The translations under genes and the position numbers were made by a program. A DNA stretch of 64,000 nucleotides. Source: Anticarsia gemmatalis (lineage: Eukaryota; Arthropoda; Insecta; Lepidoptera; Erebidae). Below are positions 13,049-28,000 of this stretch, one piece after another. How positions within the stretch are numbered: position 1 is the stretch's first letter; each line of letters begins with the position of its first letter. Location of the stretch: contig NC_134765.1 in assembly GCF_050436995.1 (NCBI RefSeq), positions 9,823,501 through 9,887,500 of the forward strand, given 5' to 3'. The notes beneath the pieces are model-generated. The model worked only from the letters and a program-made list of their open reading frames with translations. It did no database searches and was not told where the DNA came from.

Positions 13049-16000
13049 CTAATCTTCGTCTTCGCCGCTCTCGGACTCTGCAAAATACATAAGTTATTAA
13101 TTAATAATTTGTAAGAAAACAAGGGCAGTCAAAACCTTCATATTTGAAAAACAAATAATAAGGTAAATAATAATACTAGTGAGAAGGTAAAGCTGTAACA
13201 TTATTCTGTTTTTAGTTTAGGTAAGTGGTGGTGGTAAGCACAGAAATGCAAGTAAAGTGACTACTAAGTAACAGGTAAATGTAATTATACCTTCTTCGGC
13301 GCTCTGTAGCCACTCGACAAACTTCTTCATTTGATCGAGGAACATCATCTTGCCCTTGGAGGAGTTGGGCTCGCGGTACCACTTGAGGATCACCTCCTCC
13401 GAGAGCACGTTGGTCTTGTACAGCATCACTACCAGCTTGCTGAACGCGCGCATGAAGTTCATGTTCTCGTAGCAGTACTCTTGCACCTGGTAACAGATAA
13501 ATAGTCGTATTACATTCATTTATAAACAAAATGGCTGATTCATGAATAAAGATTAGAAGCGTTAGACCTTCTATAGACCCACGAGTGTGTCTGGTTGCAA
13601 GGAACTAATATGAAATAGTTGTTTGAAAATAAATCAATATCAACCCAAACTAAAATATATTAACTTAACACTATCACACACTTGTAAGTCTATAAGAAGC
13701 TCATTATATATCAGAGTGCCACATCGACAGCGTACAACAAGATAACGCAACGAACATAGGAAGTCCCGAATAACTCGGTCCAGCCAAGCTCAGAGCGCGT
13801 GCCTGCTGTACTCCGACTCGTCATCGAGTATCATCATTTGAGGGGAGATAAACAATATAAAAAAAATACTGCAATGAAAATAAGATCTTTTGTTCTTCGG
13901 CAAATAACATCTACGGCATCGAAGATCGGGTTTTTATTACACACAAACGTACGATCATAAAATCGATCAACCACCGTGTGATGCCATCTACCGTCATCGA
14001 TCATTGGTATGATTTACATCTACTATTAAACTAAAATTATTTTGCATAAACAATTTCACATAACTACTTTTAAAGATTCCAGGGAGTTGTAGAATTAAGT
14101 AGCAACTTGAACAGGACATCAACAACATACCTTAGTGAGTAACGCGATCTCAGCCTTGGCGGACTGTGCGAAGGCAGCCAACAGCGGCGTGTAGTGACGC
14201 AGATGTTTGGCCGCTTGCTCCGCCAACAGTTCCTCCTTCTTGTTCCACTCGCCACGGGACATCACACATTGCCAGATCTAACGAACAATACACAACAATC
14301 ATTAGAGACCATTCAACTGAAGGTATAAATATTGGAGATTTTTTTGTAATAGATCAGAGTGCCATATCGACAGTGTATAGCGAGATTACGTAAAGATCAT
14401 AGTGCTCATTCACGTTGACTCGCGGGCGCGGTGGCGGGCGCGGTCGCGAAATATCAAACATATGGCGATGTACCGAAGTGTTCACGTACAAACCGTTCGC
14501 GCGGTCTAAGTCGCGGGCGAGCTAGCGGCGTCGCGCGCGGCCCGCGTGGCGCGCTCGCGCCAATATCAAACAAGTGAAGATGTTCGTGTGTGTTCACGTC
14601 GAACTAGCGGTGGCGGGCGCGATGTCAAGTAAGATCAACCAGTTTGAGCCAGTTTGAGCCAAACGCCCGCCTGGCGGCCAACGTGAACACAAATCGCCAC
14701 GTCCCCGCGACCGCGCCCGCCACCGCGCCCGCGAGTTCCAACGTGAACAAGCACATAGGCAGTCCCGAATAACTCAGTCCAGCCAAGCTCAAGACGTGTG
14801 CCCGTTATACTCCGACTCGTCATCGAGTATCATCATTTGAAAACCGGAATGTTATTTTTATGTACTGCAATATAATTAGAGTACTTTTTTGCTTATGACT
14901 GTTACACACAATCTATTGATCAAGTCTAGTAGAAATCATCGATATTAATGCGTTTCACTCCAACAAACATCTAGACAAGGCTCAATTAAGCGTGAAGACA
15001 CCGTTTTCCCGCGTCGACAACACATTTCCAGATGTGTGATGAGGTAAGGTAAGTATGCGTGTGTACTCACAATGGCGACGACCTCGTGCTCGGGGATGGA
15101 GTGCTTGAGCGCCATGTCGCGCAGCTCCTGGATGAGGTCGCGCACGGGCTTGTCCTCGGCCAGCTCGTCCAGCAGCGCCTGCGTGAGCTCGCGCCGCGCC
15201 TCCTGCGAGGCCTGCGCGCGGTGCAGGCGCAGCAGCTCGCCCAGGCCCCGCCCGGCGAACGACGACGCCAGCACGTCCTCGCTGCGCCGGTTCAGCGGCA
15301 GGAACTCCAGCAGTCTGCACAGATACACACAACCATCAGTTAATTATGGTCTTTGTACTATGGTCAAATAGTAGTATAACTGTGGCAGACTTACATAGCA
15401 GCAAAGAATAGAATTTTAATGCTGTATCATTGCAATTGAAAGCTTAATATCGAAAAAGCCAATATTTTCATGATTCAAATACGTTGTTCAAAGTATAACT
15501 GGGATATATAATTCGAGTTTAAAGTAGTAAATAGCAATGAAGAAATTGGCTTCAAGGTAAATAAATGGACAATGGTTTATACTGAAACAACTGGTAAGTA
15601 ATTTTGATTAACAGCACATTGTTTTACTCGCATGTAGATTGTAGCGGCATTAATGACTACATCGCAATAATACGACGAGCCAGTACAATGACGCGATTGT
15701 TCTGCCCTAACATCGTGTAACCAAACTCATTTATAAATCTGTTACTTTTGCATTCAGTCAGGGCACATTATATTTTCGACTATCAAAATAAACTCTAAAT
15801 ACACATTAATTAATTAGTAAATATCAGTCACGATCCTAAATGGAAATTAACAAATAAGATTTCAGTAACTTGTCTTTTCACATGGAATGCAGTACTAATA
15901 TGTGCGAGAATCATTGTATTTTCGTTTGTGTCTATATATCGACATTAACTTTGCTAGCTGCACGAATGTATTCCATCAAACTGTTGTCAAAAACTAAATT

Positions 16001-19000
16001 CGTAGTTTAAGAACGTCTTTAGTTATCTATTCCAGCCCTACAATACTTTAATCAACACTATTTCTACAATAATTTTATTATTAATATGTTTTGTTCCGTA
16101 CCTGCCCTCAAGCTGTCCCTTCTTGAGCGCGGTGACGAGCGACGTGACGCCGCGCTCCTGCTTCACGGTGGCGAACACCTCCAGCACGAACTCCAGCGCC
16201 AGGTTGTCTTTCAGCAGGTGCTCGTTCACCAGCACCAGCAGCACTGATGGTGGCACGCAACCGTTGCCTGTACAAAACAATTAATAACTTAAGTAATCAG
16301 TTTCTTTATGTATAAAAGTAATGAGGGGAAAAAAATAATGTTTTGTCAAAAAATAAAGATTATATTTTAAACAAAATGTTATTTACTGAGTAACATTACT
16401 TACTTATCTTGGATATTGTGATAGTAATTAACTATGACTTCTATTTCAGTTAATACAAATGTTTTCAAGCAATTAACCAGAAAAACTAAATTAAAAAAAT
16501 GTCGAACGGCCAGTGTGATCAGACACCACAATGAATGGTGTCCGAGGATGATCCGTCACGTCAATATAGCACTACTTCGACACCGCGCAGCGCAAATACA
16601 CGCTACATGGCTCTAATCGTGTGCACATCTAAGAAAAGTTACAACTGATACATCCGGGATTCGAACCTGCGACCACGTGAACACGTGGGTCTGCCAACTA
16701 GCTATGAGAGCGAGTTAACAGATGGTCAAATAACATGGTCATATTATGACAATATTCTGAAACATGTTTTTTTCCCATTCTATATCTTACTATATTTATT
16801 AAGCAAGCTTATGTTGGACTTTTTTTTTAACTCGCTACAACAGTATTGTTTCATTAATATAATAATCTAATATCTTATATTACCTTACCAAAATTCTATC
16901 CAAATCGATTTAGACGTTTTGGCGTAACAAACATCTGTAGACTTTTGCATTTTTAAATCATAATAGTATTTTTTTTTTCATCTAAACGCCGACTTCACAG
17001 TCCAAACCCCTACCTACGAGTATATTACCTGCATTTAAGGTAAATAAATACAATAGATACATACCGATCCACAGTGCAGTCATGCGTGCAAGCTTGATGC
17101 GCTGCAGAGGCTCGAAACCCTTCAGGTAGACAAGCACCTGCAAACACAATGTAATGTTATTGTACTCTGTTATATAATAGAGATATTACTTACTTTACAA
17201 TTTTACGCATTTTGAATTTTTAAAGGGCAGATTGAATAATAATATGTAGTTTTATGAAAGGAGCAAAGCAGATGGCATGGAAATTTTCGTATTCATGTCA
17301 TCTTCCAATGGTTTTATTTTGAGGAAAGCATTGGTCTTTTCTGAAACTTAACTTGCTGTTATTCGAAATCAGTGGCAAATTGTAGGCTGAAACAACAGTA
17401 CCTGTTTTTAAAATATGTTTGGAAATCTTACCTACGACACTCCATAGGTAAAAAGTAGTAGAAACTTGGAATTACGAGACATTTTTTGACACGAATGGGA
17501 ATCGAACCCATTTCAACATGTACCTATTCTATAAATACGAAAAAAAAATCTTACCTTCTTCATCTCTTCCTCAAACATCTTTTCGAGATATTTGTAACGT
17601 CGCATCAACTTCACAAATACCTGTGAACAATCAACTAATTAGCGCCCGTGTGATAATGACACGCAATAACAATGTGTCGATGTGTTGTCAGAGGATAATG
17701 AACGAGAAAGGGTTTCTCAACATAATTGTTCAGGACTCTAGCCGTTTTTTTCATCATTTGAAACATTATCTATTAAATTATTACTGGCTATTTCAATTCT
17801 TAAGTGTATTAGTACATTATTCAAACTTGTTTTTGCAGGTATTTCTTCAATATCTAATAAACACACTTTCATTGTCTCCTTTAATAACTTGTCGAATTAT
17901 GCCTAAAATGTTCATGATTTTTCTTGTTAGGTAGACAGATCATGTTCAGTTAACTTTATGAAAGAAACAAATAATATTTTTAACAATATGTGATTCACGC
18001 ACAATGTATGTGAACATTCAGATTCACAAATTATCTGACTCTGTTTAAATTTGTCCAAACATTTGTTCAATAAATTTTTAAGATACTAATAAAATATGTG
18101 CGTGTAATGTAATGGTACCTGTTCAAAGTTCCGCATGGTTTCCATATCCTCGTTAGCGGCAAAGATGCAGGTGTTAGTCTTCGGGGTATCGCCGTCCATC
18201 GACACCCCGCCACCGGGGACTGTACCACAAACAAATGATTTAGTTAATACTCGCAGTTTAATGTGATTAGAAGATAATGTGTAAGGAAATGATCAGGTAA
18301 AATGAACGAACAGAGTTTGTCATCAATTGTCAGGACTCTAGCCAGTTATTTCATCATTTAAAAGATTCAGCCATTCTTACTTTGTGATAACCTAAACTTC
18401 ATACTGATGGGCTGGGCTCAAACTAGAGCTTAACTACAGTTAACAGAGTCAGTAAGATCTTGATGAGTTTTATATCATTTATTATTTTATGCGGTTCTAG
18501 TAGCTTAGACAGCTACATCATACTATACAATTCAATTTCAAAGTTTCATGCTGTTTTCCTCACTCTACATCTATTGTAACAATATTAGAACGTCAGTTAA
18601 ACTTGATTTTTAGACTCTTTCTTCTGCCTTTAAGACATAGGGTACCCTACTCTATTGGCAATTAAGTGGTGAAATGTACTTACGCAAAAGCCCCCCGGCG
18701 ATGAGTACGTCGAATATGACCTCGCCATACCGCCGGTAGTCGAGTTTCGAGCCGGCCGCGTCTAAGAACTTGTAGGCCGCGTCCAGGTCGCCGCCGGCGC
18801 GCTCCAGCCCCTGCACGAGCGCGTCGCGGAAACCGTTCGGATCGTACTTCTCTTTCTCATCTGGAAATAAAAGATAACAGCTTGATTAAATAACGTTATT
18901 ACTTTATAGGAGTGTATGCTGTATGAATGTGTTGTCAGAAGTAAATGAACGAGAAAGGGTTTCTCAACACTAAAGTTTCAGGACTCTAGCCGCTTTTTTC

Positions 19001-22000
19001 ATCATTTAAAACATTACTTGCTGGATACAAAGTCTTTTCTAGAAGAATACTTCAGTAAGGTCCCAATTAGTTGCTCCTAACTCAACCTGGGAGTTGAACC
19101 TAGGATATAATGATTCAACAGTAAATAAATTGGCACAAAGTTATTTAGAAAATACAAATTGTTAACAAAGTAACACTCTATTAATTCTTTGGTTTTCTTC
19201 ACAAAAAGGTTTATGCTGTCAAAGTTGCGTCAATTAGCTTTCGCAAATACATCTTAGATCATAAAATGACTAACTAAAGAACAGTAAACATCATGTCTTT
19301 GTATCAGATTTTCTCGCATTTTCCCAGTTTGCACAATGAATCAGTGAGTGTCATACATTTGTAGAGGGTTATAAACTCGTCTAAACAATCAAAGGGACTA
19401 AGCCTAAGGTTTACGTTGGCATTACGTGCCGATACCGCCGTTTGTATTTGCTCGCTCTAGTTGGATTGCAAGTTATCTCGGCGACCCAGTTTCTACTTTA
19501 CAAACTAGAAATTACTAGGAGCTTATCTTGACTGGACGAATTTCGTCTTAGTTCTTTAGTCACGAAAGTTATTGATTTTGGAAGAAAAGAGAGAAAAACT
19601 TGCGAGTACTTAACTATTTATACATTTGGGAGTGCTCAGGAAGATGTTCTTCGGGTAGAACATAATATTTGAGTCTTGGAAGAACATATTGAGTGATTTC
19701 AAGTTTCTTACAATAATACTAATTATCAACACGTGTTTGAGATAAAGCCCAGATAACCATCTATATTATGAATGACAAATATTTGTGTGACGGGGGAAAT
19801 CCATACAAATATTTCAATAGCGCAAATTTCTAACATTTTCATTACTCAAAGACATGTATTTACACTCAACAGCTAAAACAACCTAGAAACTTATTTTTAG
19901 TCTTATTTGGCTACTCAAAGTTAATAAATTTTATCCCTAGAATCATTCTTAAACCCATGCGAAGCGGGAATTGCATTTACAAGTTATTTTTAACCATACA
20001 AAGTTCAAACGTGTCTAAAAATATGATATTGCAGCAAGTGTGCTTCCCGTTATCGGCAGTTGTATTGTGCGTGGGCGATACTTTCTAACTTTAGCCCTGC
20101 AACGCTATCACGGGTCAGAGGCCGTCCGTATCAAAGATCAGACCTCACGCTCACACACTGACTTATTAATATATTTTTTACAGGTTTATGGTATCGTGAG
20201 ACAACATTGATGGTTATAGATAAATTTATAAGCGGAACCATGTTTGAATTGATAGAATAGTGGTCACATGTGTCCGATGGTTTATTTGGTGGTCTTTTGT
20301 GACCTCGTGGTCTTGAATTTGATTCCGTGGTTAAGAAATTTTAATGAAATATTTAGTGACTGTGATCACGTTATTTCTTTAGTTTGTTTCACTGTTGAGG
20401 ACGTGATTTAATTTATAAAGATAATTAATGATAACCTCAACTATCAGTATTTTATAATAACTAATCAGGTTTAAATTACTGCCTACTTATTACATAGAAT
20501 CAGACAGAATGATCAATAAAACCGAGTTAACAAGATAAAACTTTTATTTCTTACCTTAATACTGCAGAGTTAGCTTCTAACGAAATATATTCAATATAAC
20601 CTCTGAGCCACGTGTGGTATGCCCACCACATACTAAAATCGAATGTTGCCATATTCAAACTGACATGTGTCAAAAACGATAAAACGATAATCTCCATGGA
20701 TTGCTAGTTCTAAATATAACGACTTACAGTAGCAAGTTGGCAACATTTGTGTTTTACGACTGTTATTTTTTTAGGTTATTTGTCAATAATCGTAATGTTT
20801 GTAATGTAGCTGCTAAGCAAAATAACATCTTTATAAAAGATGCAGAAATTACCCTTTGCTGATGATATTTAGCGGAAATTCACTGAATTTAAGCAATAAA
20901 TTCACGGCTTTTGGTAAAAAACTTGCGAACTTACGAGTGACAAAACGGCGAAATCTAGCATACCATAATTTTAGAGGCAGAAAAAGCCGTAAAAGACTTA
21001 TACAAAATACTGACTACAAAATTCATCGTTTGCATTGATCCCACTTCGCTTATTGCCAATTTTTGCATAAGCACAAACTGGGAATACTGTAGAACAAAAA
21101 AATCCCAAGCCATGATTGACAAAAGACAGTATTAACTTTAAACAAAAAACTTGAAACCTAGTCAAGGTTAGGACAAGATTAATGTATATTTTGAAGGTCG
21201 TGTAGTTGCCATGCGTTCAGCGATCGCCATGTGTTGGAATATAAAACATATGGTGATTATAGCTACACACGGCTTACAAAGAGACTTTATAGGCAGATCA
21301 CTTTATTTGCCTGGCTTTAAAGTAGAAATTTCGGCTTATATTTAATCAAATCTGTGTTTGATAGTAATGCGAAGACGATTATAAATGCAATATAGTTTAC
21401 CTATTCAATAGTTCAAACTCTTATAAAAAACGCTATTTAATAGATAAACTACCGCTAAATGTACTCAGAAATAAGTCATAAGTCCACTATTTGTCTGTAA
21501 ATCATGTTGCCGGCAGTTTTTTATGATAACAATCAATTTAAAAACACTTAAAACGACGTGACACAGTCACATGACACTTCAATCAATCCGTTAGGAAGCA
21601 CGAGACGCAGTTATTTAGCGGTATGCCATTTGTTTATATTAGCGGCAAATAGTCCAATATAATATATTCTATAGTTTGTTTACCGTAAGCCGTGATAACT
21701 GTAACGTTACAGTTGCGGCTTTACAACGGTAGGTGTAGGTTAAGGAAACTAATTCGAAGTTTTATTTTAGTTCTAACAAATTACCTAATTGGATGTTTGT
21801 TATTGTGGTCTTTTTATAAATAAAGATTTGTGGCCAACATTATTTATGCAGGCTACCCCTATCTTAATATTCTTAAACAGCACGGTGACATCATTATGAG
21901 TCAAATAGACTTAAATATCGTCTTTCAATTTACACATTCAATCGATTGTTCTCTATTCTAATTGATTTGAAATTCACAAGTTCCAAATATAGAACAAACA

Positions 22001-25000
22001 ACTGAATAAAGTATATGAAAAACATGGTTAAAACATCAATGACATTGGATTTAGTTGGTTACTTCCTGATTTGTTGATAAGTGCTGATAAATACGTAGAT
22101 ATATCTACGTTACGTGAGATAGGTAACATACTATATCTTGAAAACAAAATATTTGTTATTTCCTATCTATAAATCAGATTAAAGTAACACTGACCCATTT
22201 AATTTTTAAGTTTCTTACTTTTCGATCTACCCTCCAAAGGTTTTTGGGCGAGGGGACTAGAAACTAGTCAATTATAACTATCAACCGGATAATACTTTAT
22301 CAAAATCGGTTCGTCGATTCAGCATTAAAACTAAAAGGCTGACAGAATTACTTTCGCATTGACATCACAAAAGATCTACAGTTTTATCTCCATTTCTCAA
22401 CTACAAATGGCCATATAACCTGCATTTGTCGTTTCAGAGTAAAACCGTACGTTTCACTAATACAATTGGAGTGAGTGACGCGGATGGTTATCGCATGTGA
22501 AGCTTACGTTATAAATAGCGACATTACTTTAGATTCCTATCACTCATGTTAATAATAGAACACTCGTTATTTACGCCAAAGGTTCACTACGACTTGTACC
22601 AGAAACGGAAGAAAGATATTATTTATGGCGTTAAAAAGTAATAAACAAGACCGACATACGTCTTTATGTAGAAAAATATCAAAAGACTCGTACAAGACGA
22701 GGTGTATTTCTATTAAGTAGGTACATGGTCTGGTCTCCGTGCATGAATTTGTTTTAATATGTTTGTAAAATGTTAGTTGTACGTTTAGTCTTTGACTATG
22801 CTATGACCTAACACAACAGACATCCTAGTAGGACGTGCAAATTTTTAGACAGACTAATAAATGTCAAGAAATAGCGTTATACAATAACTTGTTTTAACGG
22901 CAAAGATAATAAAGTCAACTAGTAAGCAAATAGTTAATGGTGTTAATAACATACTTAATATATTATGAGAATTCCTGTCTATGATAGTATTGGATTTCAG
23001 TCATACTAGACCTGAATAAAAATCGAATTGAGAGCAGACATGGCTGGGAAATGAAAAAAGGATTGATGACGACACTGTCTCCATATATCAGTATGCAATA
23101 TACGAAAGACATTTTCTTCCGTATGTTCAAGCATCTCGCAATGCTTACGTCACCGTATCCTCAAATAAATATAGGTCACAACTATTCAAGGATTAGGCAG
23201 TCTTGTTACACAACCAGTTATGTAAGGTCCTATGTAATATGGAGCGAGCTTATTGCCACCGGGCACACTTCCAAACTCCAGCCTACTATTATTTCGTAAC
23301 ACTTCAATAACACAATGTTTTGACCATGAACTAGAACTTGAGATTACGTGGAAGCATAAACAAGATTTACTAAATATTATGATTATATGGACAGGTCAGT
23401 ATTAAGCGTAACATAGCTTGTATAAAAGATTATAAAACAGGAAACAGACATAAGTGGTGAGATGACGCCAACAGATAAATGGAAGAACAGAATAATTTAC
23501 GTGGCATCGATCACAATTAAGGTTCCATAGCAGATCGTATCATTGCGATGTAATAGAAATATTACCGAGATCATATCGCCGTAGTTAAATAGTCGAATGA
23601 CGAACTAGGTTATATACTATTCAAGAATTCCTTGTAATCTAGTACAAGGAGACCCTAACTAACTTCAAAACATTTTTCGTGTCAAGGCAATGAAAAAAGT
23701 CCGAAGAACATCCTACCATCTCAGTTTCTCTCAAAGCATTTTTACGCAAAACTTGTTAAAAACGTTTCACAACAAATATTTTGCGGCCAAAACCTTTGAA
23801 ACTCCTCAACGGGATTTTAATTAAAACTTATTAAAAGTTGGTAACGTCAAAGGTTTATCCGGCCTCGAAGATTCGTGGAAATGAACGTAGAATATTAATA
23901 AACAGGGATTTGATGAGAATTTGTTGTCTTATTAATTAATTATGTTAGTTAATTCTTAGACAGGGTCCCGAATTTGGTAACGTGTATTAAGACAAAGCTT
24001 CATTTTGCTTACACGTACGGTACGAAATAACGCAAAAATTCGGGGAAAATAAATTATTACAGATCCGAATAATATGTATTTACGATATGGGAAATAAAAT
24101 CAGAAGGAATTAGTCCACAACGCTGCCCATGTTATCATACATCAAATACTGTTATATCAACTACCATAAGAATGCTTGTATTTACCGTTCAGTAGGTGAT
24201 AGAAAACAGTCACTTGTAAGTATTTATCGCTACGAGTATCAATTTCAAAGTATAATAGAATAAACCGTTGGCATGGGAATTCTATACGAAGAAAACAATA
24301 AAAAACCTATATGTTATTATATAAAAAGGTTAAGTAGCGAGTCTAATGTCTGCGCTCGCGCCGCCAGTAAAATGCACCGTTATAATGGCGTTGACTACAA
24401 TCTGACGAGAAATTACGTCACGTGATATAGACAGTTATTGTGAACGTTCAATTTTAGTCTTCCTAGGCGTTTCATAGTTTAACAAATGTATGACAACATG
24501 TATGGGTGTTAATGAGACCAGGGAAGATTGTCAGGATCGTACCAAGTGGTGTTCGTTGGTCTCTTCCTACCTCTACGGGAAAAAAGCGAGATATTATGGA
24601 TGTTTGTAAAACTATGACTTATATCAGAAGATAAACGGATTCAAAATGAAATCACGAAATCGCAGGGGAAACAAACACAGGCCTTCATGAAATATAATAA
24701 TTACGGCAATTCAGACATGATAGCTATAAATTTATAACACAAAGCTACTAAGCAGCAAAAACTACAATCAGGAAACAGTAACAACAGAATAATATTACGT
24801 AGTCTTTGTTTGAAGACAAAATTAAACAAGGAAAATTTAGGTAAACAGGAAAATTCTAGAAAACTAACGATTCTAGTAGTAATATAAATGAACCGGCTGT
24901 TTATACAAATAAGGATTAGTGGTGAATAAATATTATTTGTCATGGACGCCACAAGGTGACTATTTACATTGTAAAACCTGGAATGTTCTTGGAAAATATA

Positions 25001-28000
25001 CATGAGATCGGAGAATCGGGAATAATTTTCACGAAATACTGTTTGTGCTAAAATGGTACAATGGATCGAATACACTATTTTAAAACTTGACTAGGCTGTG
25101 TTAAAATTTGCAGCAAAATAATTGCTTGTGACAGCATGAGAGCCAGTAATATTCGGACTAAAAACGGCCTGACGATGGGTTTGCAGGTTAAATATTTCTG
25201 TCCATGCAAAGTTATTGCGATATACAGTGCACTAGGAATATCTGGTACAAATTACTTTACTATTATAGCTCTAGAAACATCTAATACAAGTGTAATTCAA
25301 TGGACAAGTAATTGTTAAAGTAAGATTCAAGGTAGTAATCGCCGAAAGCCGTCAAGTAATCCTTGTTCATTGGTACAGAGATGTTGCCTCCTACAGGAAA
25401 ACGGTTACGAATGTATAGCAATAAACGCACAATTTATTTGACGTAGGGCCATGAGGTTAAGCTCATCGACAATAAATTGATGCTCAATTATACCAGACAC
25501 TCATACCTGGGGTATACTGCGAATTGTAGTAATGTTTTAGCTTTGAATATTAACGGTAAATACGCCGTTTTATTATATTTCTCTTTGTTTATAGACATTA
25601 AAAGGCAAAAAGAAAGATACAAGTTTGTTGACTTAACTTTCTTTTTAAACTACTTTTTATTTATTTCAAACTTTATATACAGAGCTGTATAAAGGCGGAC
25701 TTAATGCCAGGGGCATATTCAGGTTTCTTAATAAAGTTTTTTACAAAGAAAAAAGTTGTATTAATTTGCTCAAACTTAAACAAAGTAAGACATTAGCAGT
25801 TTTAATGGAACACAAAGTTACAGACATCGTGATTCGCCCTGACAGTTTTGTAACATTTTTATAGTTTTGCTAACTTTTTAATAACTGACAATTTAGTTAA
25901 CGACGCTGCGGTGTGTTTTATAGTGCCAGTACGGTAGCGTTAATATTTAATAGTATGGCAGTACGGAAAATGTAGCGTACGATGCCCAACGGAGTCGTAA
26001 AACATAGTTGACATGGTGTAATGTCAGCCTGTAAGGTCAGTACGTACCGTAGACGAGTAGTTTCCTAGTTGGCATCGACTACAGCCGTTAGGGAAGGATG
26101 TGAAGTTAAGCCAGGTCGGAAGTTCCGATTTCAATTGCATGCGAACGAGAACGTTTCCGAGTTTTGAGAGGAAGTTGCCAAATCTTGTTATTTACTAGCC
26201 AAATCTTGTTATTTACTATGTCCTTTAGCAATATGCTAAAAGCTGGGGAAATGGCTGATAACTTACTCTGTAATTTAACTAATTACTTTCGAATTAGTTA
26301 TTAGTATTTTAAGTATAAAATATGAAGATAGAACCTTACCTTAACTTTATAAAGCAGGTGGAAAATAGAGATTTTCTATTTAAATTACTTTACAAATCTA
26401 CATTATTTACATGTATTCTAGAATATACTCTTTAGCAAAATACTCGAGATGTTTACCTCTAATTAAACAACGTAAACATAACGAGCGTATCGACAACAAA
26501 TTCCTATAAAATTTGCATAAATTAATAGTAAAACGCGCTGGCCTTATTGCTACTGGTTTTGGCCCTTGGCGAGAAGCAGGCTAGATAAGTGTTACCTTAC
26601 AGTCTGAATAATTAAGAGGTGTTTACTTAGATAAATAGTGATACTTCCTTGTTACATGTACTTGTTCGGCTGTAAGACTGTACACGATAATAACAAAAAA
26701 GAAATATCTAAAATACTGTAATAAGCTTTGTAATTTGTCCGATTTTTATAAATATTTTTGTTGGAAAGACTGTTTTTTGGGAGATATCAAAGGTAAACTT
26801 TACTGAATAGCAAATATATATCTTTCTATGCGAAAGATCTTGTTACCCGCAAAGGTAAGAAGATAGATATAGGGATAGAATTTTTGTCGTGAAGAATCGC
26901 AAGATGTGGCCGCCACGGTAAAAAGCATCTGATATACTTATTAATTAAGAGTATAAGGAAATCCTGTTGAGGTATACCTAACCTTTACGTGAGCACGTGT
27001 TTTCGGCGTATAACTTAATAAGTAAAGGACGAATAACTTAAACAAATCTCAAGTCTAAGTCGAAAGATGTACCTAGTAATGTTCAAATACATAATATTTT
27101 TGAGACCAGGGGTTAAAGTAAGTGGCCGAGTGTTGAAGTTTTTTAGCATCATGATGACACTATAAGAGCAGTTCAATGACCTGGCACAGTAGCGCCACCT
27201 GGCTTAAATTAAGCACAATAGCGTCACGTGGAAATGTGATGTGATCTTGTCGTTGAATTTTCGGCAAGTTTCTGTATATAACTTCGAAATATGCGCAATA
27301 TTAAAGCTTGATAACATTGCATACTTGTTTTGTATTACAGTATGCAGCCTTTTTACATGTACTTTTATTGTTACTGCTTAGAAAATGAAAAGGTCTGTCT
27401 TTATTAACTACTAAAATGCTGGACCAATTTTGGTGGATTTTGACAGACTAATAGTTTATGTCTAGAGAAAGGACATGTACTGCTTTTTCAAGAACTATGG
27501 ACAAAAGTTAGTATGACAGTGAAGAAGGTAATTGATTATAAAGATCTATTTATTACTGAAAAGCTTGGTGTCATTATTGTAACATTTAGATCAAATCAAT
27601 TTGTTATTTCTTAGTGCAAAGTTCGCAACAATATAAGTGCATGAAACAATTGATATTGTCAACCATTTTGATGTTCAATATTTATGTTATTTGCGTGACA
27701 TGTATCACAATAATTCAAAGTTAATCGATGTTAGTCAACAAACAACTGCATAATAATATATTGTAAAACTTGTAGGATAAAATATATTTCAGAAGTTATG
27801 TACTATGTCAGACAACAGAAAATAGGAATTTGATGTATCTTAGATTTCTTTTATATACTTATAACAGGGTATTTTTCCCATGTGCATTAGCATGAATAGT
27901 TATTTGCAATGCTACAAAATAAAGTATTGCTACTTGAGAACAATAAGATAATATACATAAAGAATAAATAAAATAAGAACAATTGACCATTTCACTGTTA

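Noticed and set aside
12715..13114. Overlapping Trp/Gly/Arg-rich frames on the plus strand
   Set aside because: They are shadows of the GC-rich repeat in the kra 3' UTR and terminal exon.
14945..15371. Several frames of about 100 codons around kra exon 7
   Set aside because: Only the minus-strand frame RLLEFLPLNRRSEDVL fits the family and splice phase; the rest are other-frame shadows of the GC-rich exon.
15640..15730. Possible H/ACA snoRNA in the kra intron between exons 6 and 7
   Set aside because: Some inverted repeats and ACA triplets, but the two-hairpin layout with a proper H box could not be established by eye.
16640..16716. Possible functional tRNA gene (minus)
   Set aside because: A and B boxes are present but the acceptor stem does not close and SINE body sequence follows; called a SINE.
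17518..17934. 138-codon plus-strand frame
   Set aside because: It runs antisense over kra exon 4 and a snoRNA candidate and shows no domain or codon bias; a chance frame in AT-rich DNA.
24701..25075. 124-codon minus-strand frame in kra intron 1
   Set aside because: No recognisable motif, Cys/Phe/Leu-rich composition typical of translated AT-rich intron, and no splice context.
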